Below, piece by piece: positions 62,284 through 64,000 of a DNA stretch of 64,000 nt. The notes beneath the pieces were generated by a model. That model was not told the origin of the DNA and searched no databases. It saw nothing but the letters and a program-made list of their open reading frames with translations. A program made the position numbers and the translations under genes. The first letter of the stretch is position 1. Every line of letters starts with the position of its first letter. Location: contig NZ_JNZA01000013.1 of NCBI RefSeq assembly GCF_000717345.1, forward strand, positions 124,001 to 188,000. Direction: 5' to 3'. The DNA is from Streptomyces lydicus (GTDB taxonomy: Bacteria; Actinomycetota; Actinomycetes; Streptomycetales; Streptomycetaceae).

Positions 62284-62598
62284 GTGTCAGAACGCGACGT
62301 GCGCGCCGGGAAGGGCGGCTCCGAAGAGGCCGTGGAAGCCGCGCAGAGTGAGGCCGGCGTCCCTGCCGCAGAGGTGGGTCGATCCGGTCGTGGCGGGGCC
62401 GGTAGCGGTACCGCGGGCGATCCATACGCAGCCGTCGGCGTTCTCGTACGGGACCGTCGGCCCGAGTCCGGGTGGGGCGCGGGCGCGCACGACCCGGGAC
62501 GCCTCCCGTTTCGCGGAACCTGGCACGCGGTCGCGGCGGGTGACTTCCCGCCGGTAACCCCTTGGGGCGTCTGGATGCGTGTAGGAGGCGTCGCATAA
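62284..62598 (+). CDS. Possible small protein of unknown function
   Basis: The protein would have 104 residues from GTG 62284. A perfect AAGGAGGTGA (62261-62270) lies 13 bases upstream, with a second purine run AGGGGGG nearer. The sequence is Gly/Ala/Glu-rich at first and ends with SGWGAGAHDPGRLPF, TWHAVAAGDFPPVTPWGVW. Third-position GC is only moderate and I know no family, so this may be spurious. The frame closest to the strong ribosome site makes it the best candidate in this stretch. Confidence 0.3.
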   Translation: MSERDVRAGKGGSEEAVEAAQSEAGVPAAEVGRSGRGGAGSGTAGDPYAAVGVLVRDRRPESGWGAGAHDPGRLPFRGTWHAVAAGDFPPVTPWGVWMRVGGVA

Positions 62599-62654
62599 GC
62601 GCTGGTGAGCGCGGGGGAGTGTGCGCCTGGCGTGGTGCGGTTGTGTAAATGTCT

Positions 62655-62771
62655 GTGTTTTGTAACACCAAACCGGATTTCTTCCGGCAAGGCATGACGT
62701 GGCGTCACTGTGTGGGGGCCCGGTCAAAACCGGCCGGGCTTCCGGTTTTTCGGCGCCCTTTCGAGGGTGCC
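62655..62771 (+). promoter_or_regulatory. Structured leader before the lamin-tail protein gene
   Basis: GTGTT-TTGT-AACAC (62655-62668) and TGACG-TGG-CGTCA (about 62697-62709) are operator-like inverted repeats. AAAACCGG / CCGGTTTT followed by T (62726-62750) is a textbook intrinsic terminator. GGCGCCCT-TTCG-AGGGTGCC (62752-62771) is a tetraloop hairpin ending just before the AGGAGGGG ribosome site. The terminator may close the upstream unit or act as an attenuator for the gene at 62787. Confidence 0.55.
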
Positions 62772-62786
62772 GTAGGAGGGGATTCC

Positions 62787-63302
62787 GTGTTCCGTCACGC
62801 CTCGCGTATCGCCGCTGCCGTCCTCGGCTCCGCGGCTCTTGTCGCCACCGCCGCGCTGCCGGCCACCGCTGTCGGCCACCACGGTCCGGCCTCGCACCAC
62901 CAGGGCCGTTCCGCGGTGGTACTCGGGCCGATCCAGTACGACAGCCCCGGTTGGGACGACCACTCCAACCGGAGCCTGAACGCCGAGTGGGTCACCGTGA
63001 AGAACACCGGCCGCTGGCCGGTGACCATCAAGGGCTGGACGCTGTCCAACAAGTCCGGCCACACCTACCACTTCGGCAACGTGCGTCTGGCCGGCCACAG
63101 CCAGGTCCGCGTCCACACCGGCATCGGCCGCGACAACCGCTTCGACCTGTTCCAGGACCGCCGCAACTACTTCTGGGACAACTCCGACACCGCCACCCTG
63201 CGCAACGACCACCGCCGCGTCGTCGACTCCGAGAGCTGGGGCCGCCACGGTCACGGGGGTGGCGGTCACCACGGTCACTGGGGTGGTGGCCACCACCACT
63301 GA
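62787..63302 (+). CDS. Secreted lamin-tail-domain (LTD) protein with His-rich tail
   Basis: The protein has 171 residues. A signal peptide (1-29, ending PATAVG) is followed by a short His-rich linker. An immunoglobulin-like LTD domain (about 45-140) carries AEWVTVKNTGRWPVTIKGWTLSNKSGHTYHFGNVRLAGHSQVRVHTG and YFWDNSDTATLRN. The last 20 residues are Gly/His repeats that could bind metal. LTD domains occur in secreted nucleases and adhesins; here the domain stands alone. GTG 62787 has AGGAGGGG in front; an ATG at 62649 lies before the terminator and is rejected. Confidence 0.88.
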   Translation: MFRHASRIAAAVLGSAALVATAALPATAVGHHGPASHHQGRSAVVLGPIQYDSPGWDDHSNRSLNAEWVTVKNTGRWPVTIKGWTLSNKSGHTYHFGNVRLAGHSQVRVHTGIGRDNRFDLFQDRRNYFWDNSDTATLRNDHRRVVDSESWGRHGHGGGGHHGHWGGGHHH

Positions 63303-63360
63303 GCTGACTCATCCCGTCGGCGGTAGGGCAGCTTGGTCACCTACCTGACCGCCGACCCCG

Positions 63361-63391
63361 GTGCGCCGCAGGCTCCTGCCCTGCGGCGCAC
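63361..63391 (+). terminator. Intrinsic terminator after the LTD gene
   Basis: A 12-bp perfect stem GTGCGCCGCAGG / CCTGCGGCGCAC with a 7-base loop lies 58 bp after the stop. The rest of 63392-63527 is gene-free, with a short TGCCCTC/TGCCCTT tandem run near 63455-63480. Confidence 0.8.
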
Positions 63392-63527
63392 TGCTGTGTC
63401 CGGGGCCGGATCGGCGGCGAAACCCGTGGGGGAGTACGGGGGTGTTCTCTGTTTGCCCTCTGCCCTTTGCCCTCTGCCGTCACCGGGTGGCGCGGCGACC
63501 TGGGGCGCGCGAGGCGATACTGAGGCG

Positions 63528-64000
63528 GTGCTGATCGTGGATGCTGTCGTGGAAGCCGTGGCCACCGCTGACTTCTCCCTGTGGCCGGTGGCTCCGCCGC
63601 CTCCCGACCGACTCCTCGCGCTGTCCCACCGCATGTCCCCGGCAGAAGTCGGTACCGCACTGGCGACGCTGGTCGACTACAACTCCCGGCCGGCCACGGA
63701 CGAGCGTCCGGTGGCGGACGCCGGGGAGCAGCTGCGTCGCCTGCTCCAGCAGGAGAAACTCATCGCTCCGGGCGGGCTGCGCCTCCGTGAGACCGATAGC
63801 GACGTCACGGTGAGTCCGGGATGCTGCTGCGGGCTGGAGGACTGGCGCGACTGGCTCGGCCTGCTGGAGGGGGACGTCCCGTGGCTCGGCCACGATCCTT
63901 CACCGGCGATCGAGGTCGGCGAACCGGTGGTGCGCCTGTGGCCGGACGGCGGAAACGAGGAAGGCGCCGCCTCCGGGCCTTGTCTTGAGATCCCTGTGGG
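63528..64000 (+). CDS. Unknown protein, 3' end beyond the window
   Basis: At least 157 residues stay open to the window edge with good Streptomyces codon use. The start is GTG 63528 or GTG 63537 (the latter better spaced from GAGG). The protein begins LIVDAVVEAVATADFSLWPVA. It includes SPAEVGTALATLVDYNSRPATDERPVADAGEQLRRLLQQEKLIAPGGLRLRE, a Cys cluster SPGCCCGLEDWRDWLGLLEGDVPWLGHDPSP and acidic strands. The last part resembles the SMI1/KNR4-like or immunity-type proteins common in Streptomyces, but I cannot assign it. Confidence 0.7.
   Translation, partial: MLIVDAVVEAVATADFSLWPVAPPPPDRLLALSHRMSPAEVGTALATLVDYNSRPATDERPVADAGEQLRRLLQQEKLIAPGGLRLRETDSDVTVSPGCCCGLEDWRDWLGLLEGDVPWLGHDPSPAIEVGEPVVRLWPDGGNEEGAASGPCLEIPV

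Noticed and set aside
63455..63480. TGCCCTC/TGCCCTT tandem run as a functional repeat
   Set aside because: It has only three imperfect 7-base units in a gene-free gap and looks like simple slippage.

Overview
The window is high-GC actinobacterial chromosome, almost certainly Streptomyces. The evidence is G/C-rich third codon positions, many GTG starts, GTGA/ATGA gene overlaps, a BldD gene carrying the c-di-GMP signature, an actinobacterial integration host factor, and a gene order (efp-nusB-bldD-pyr-mihF-gmk-rpoZ-coaBC-metK-priA-fmt-rsmB-rpe-guaB1...ribDEMBAH-hisEG) that I recognise as core Streptomyces. I saw no rRNA, tRNA, CRISPR array, prophage or complete insertion sequence.

1-27.5 kb, core metabolism and gene expression. 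The 3' end of an M24 peptidase gene is followed by efp and nusB. bldD lies on the minus strand behind a perfect BldD operator. A PyrR-controlled pyrimidine operon follows: pyrR, pyrB, pyrC, a membrane-anchored PH-like gene, carA, carB, pyrD, pyrF. Together these build UMP from bicarbonate, glutamine and aspartate. Next come mihF, gmk, rpoZ, coaBC, metK and a helicase-degenerate priA, then fmt, rsmB and rpe. A divergent cytochrome P450/MarR pair with its own palindromic operator interrupts this housekeeping series between rsmB and rpe. A SorC/DeoR-type regulator and a barnase-like lipoprotein with overlapping barstar gene close the segment.

27.5-41.2 kb, nucleotide and amino-acid metabolism. 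guaB1 ends inside the CTAG target duplication of a 158-bp MITE-like repeat. After it come an APC amino-acid permease and an Lrp/AsnC regulator, a DHA2 exporter divergent from a LysR gene, and a secreted protein convergent with that LysR gene. A nitrilase-fold amidase and a flavin amino-acid 2-monooxygenase (DavA/DavB-like) follow. The permease promoter and the amidase/monooxygenase promoter, 5.5 kb apart, share GCGCAA boxes at matching spacing from the same CCCCGTAC(A/C)GT promoter core. This suggests one Lrp-controlled import and catabolism regulon for a basic amino acid, and is the strongest candidate new system here. A luciferase-like oxidoreductase, a DUF5995 protein and a uracil permease complete the region.

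41.3-54.4 kb. A hot-dog thioesterase, an MFS/ROK divergent pair with a clear inverted-repeat operator, and an NmrA-type reductase precede an FMN riboswitch. The riboswitch controls ribD-ribE-ribM-ribBA-ribH (riboflavin synthesis plus uptake). Then come hisE-hisG, a PH-domain membrane protein and two tandem CNNM/CBS membrane proteins.

54.4-64 kb, accessory end. It holds a TPR/AAA ATPase (CbbX/EccA type), a probable small RNA with its own promoter and terminator, a uridine-kinase-like protein, a secreted C39-type peptidase, and a GABA/amino-acid permease. A small gene is translationally coupled to a 313-residue unknown. About 0.8 kb of hairpin-rich DNA precedes a secreted lamin-tail-domain protein, and a truncated unknown gene runs off the end.
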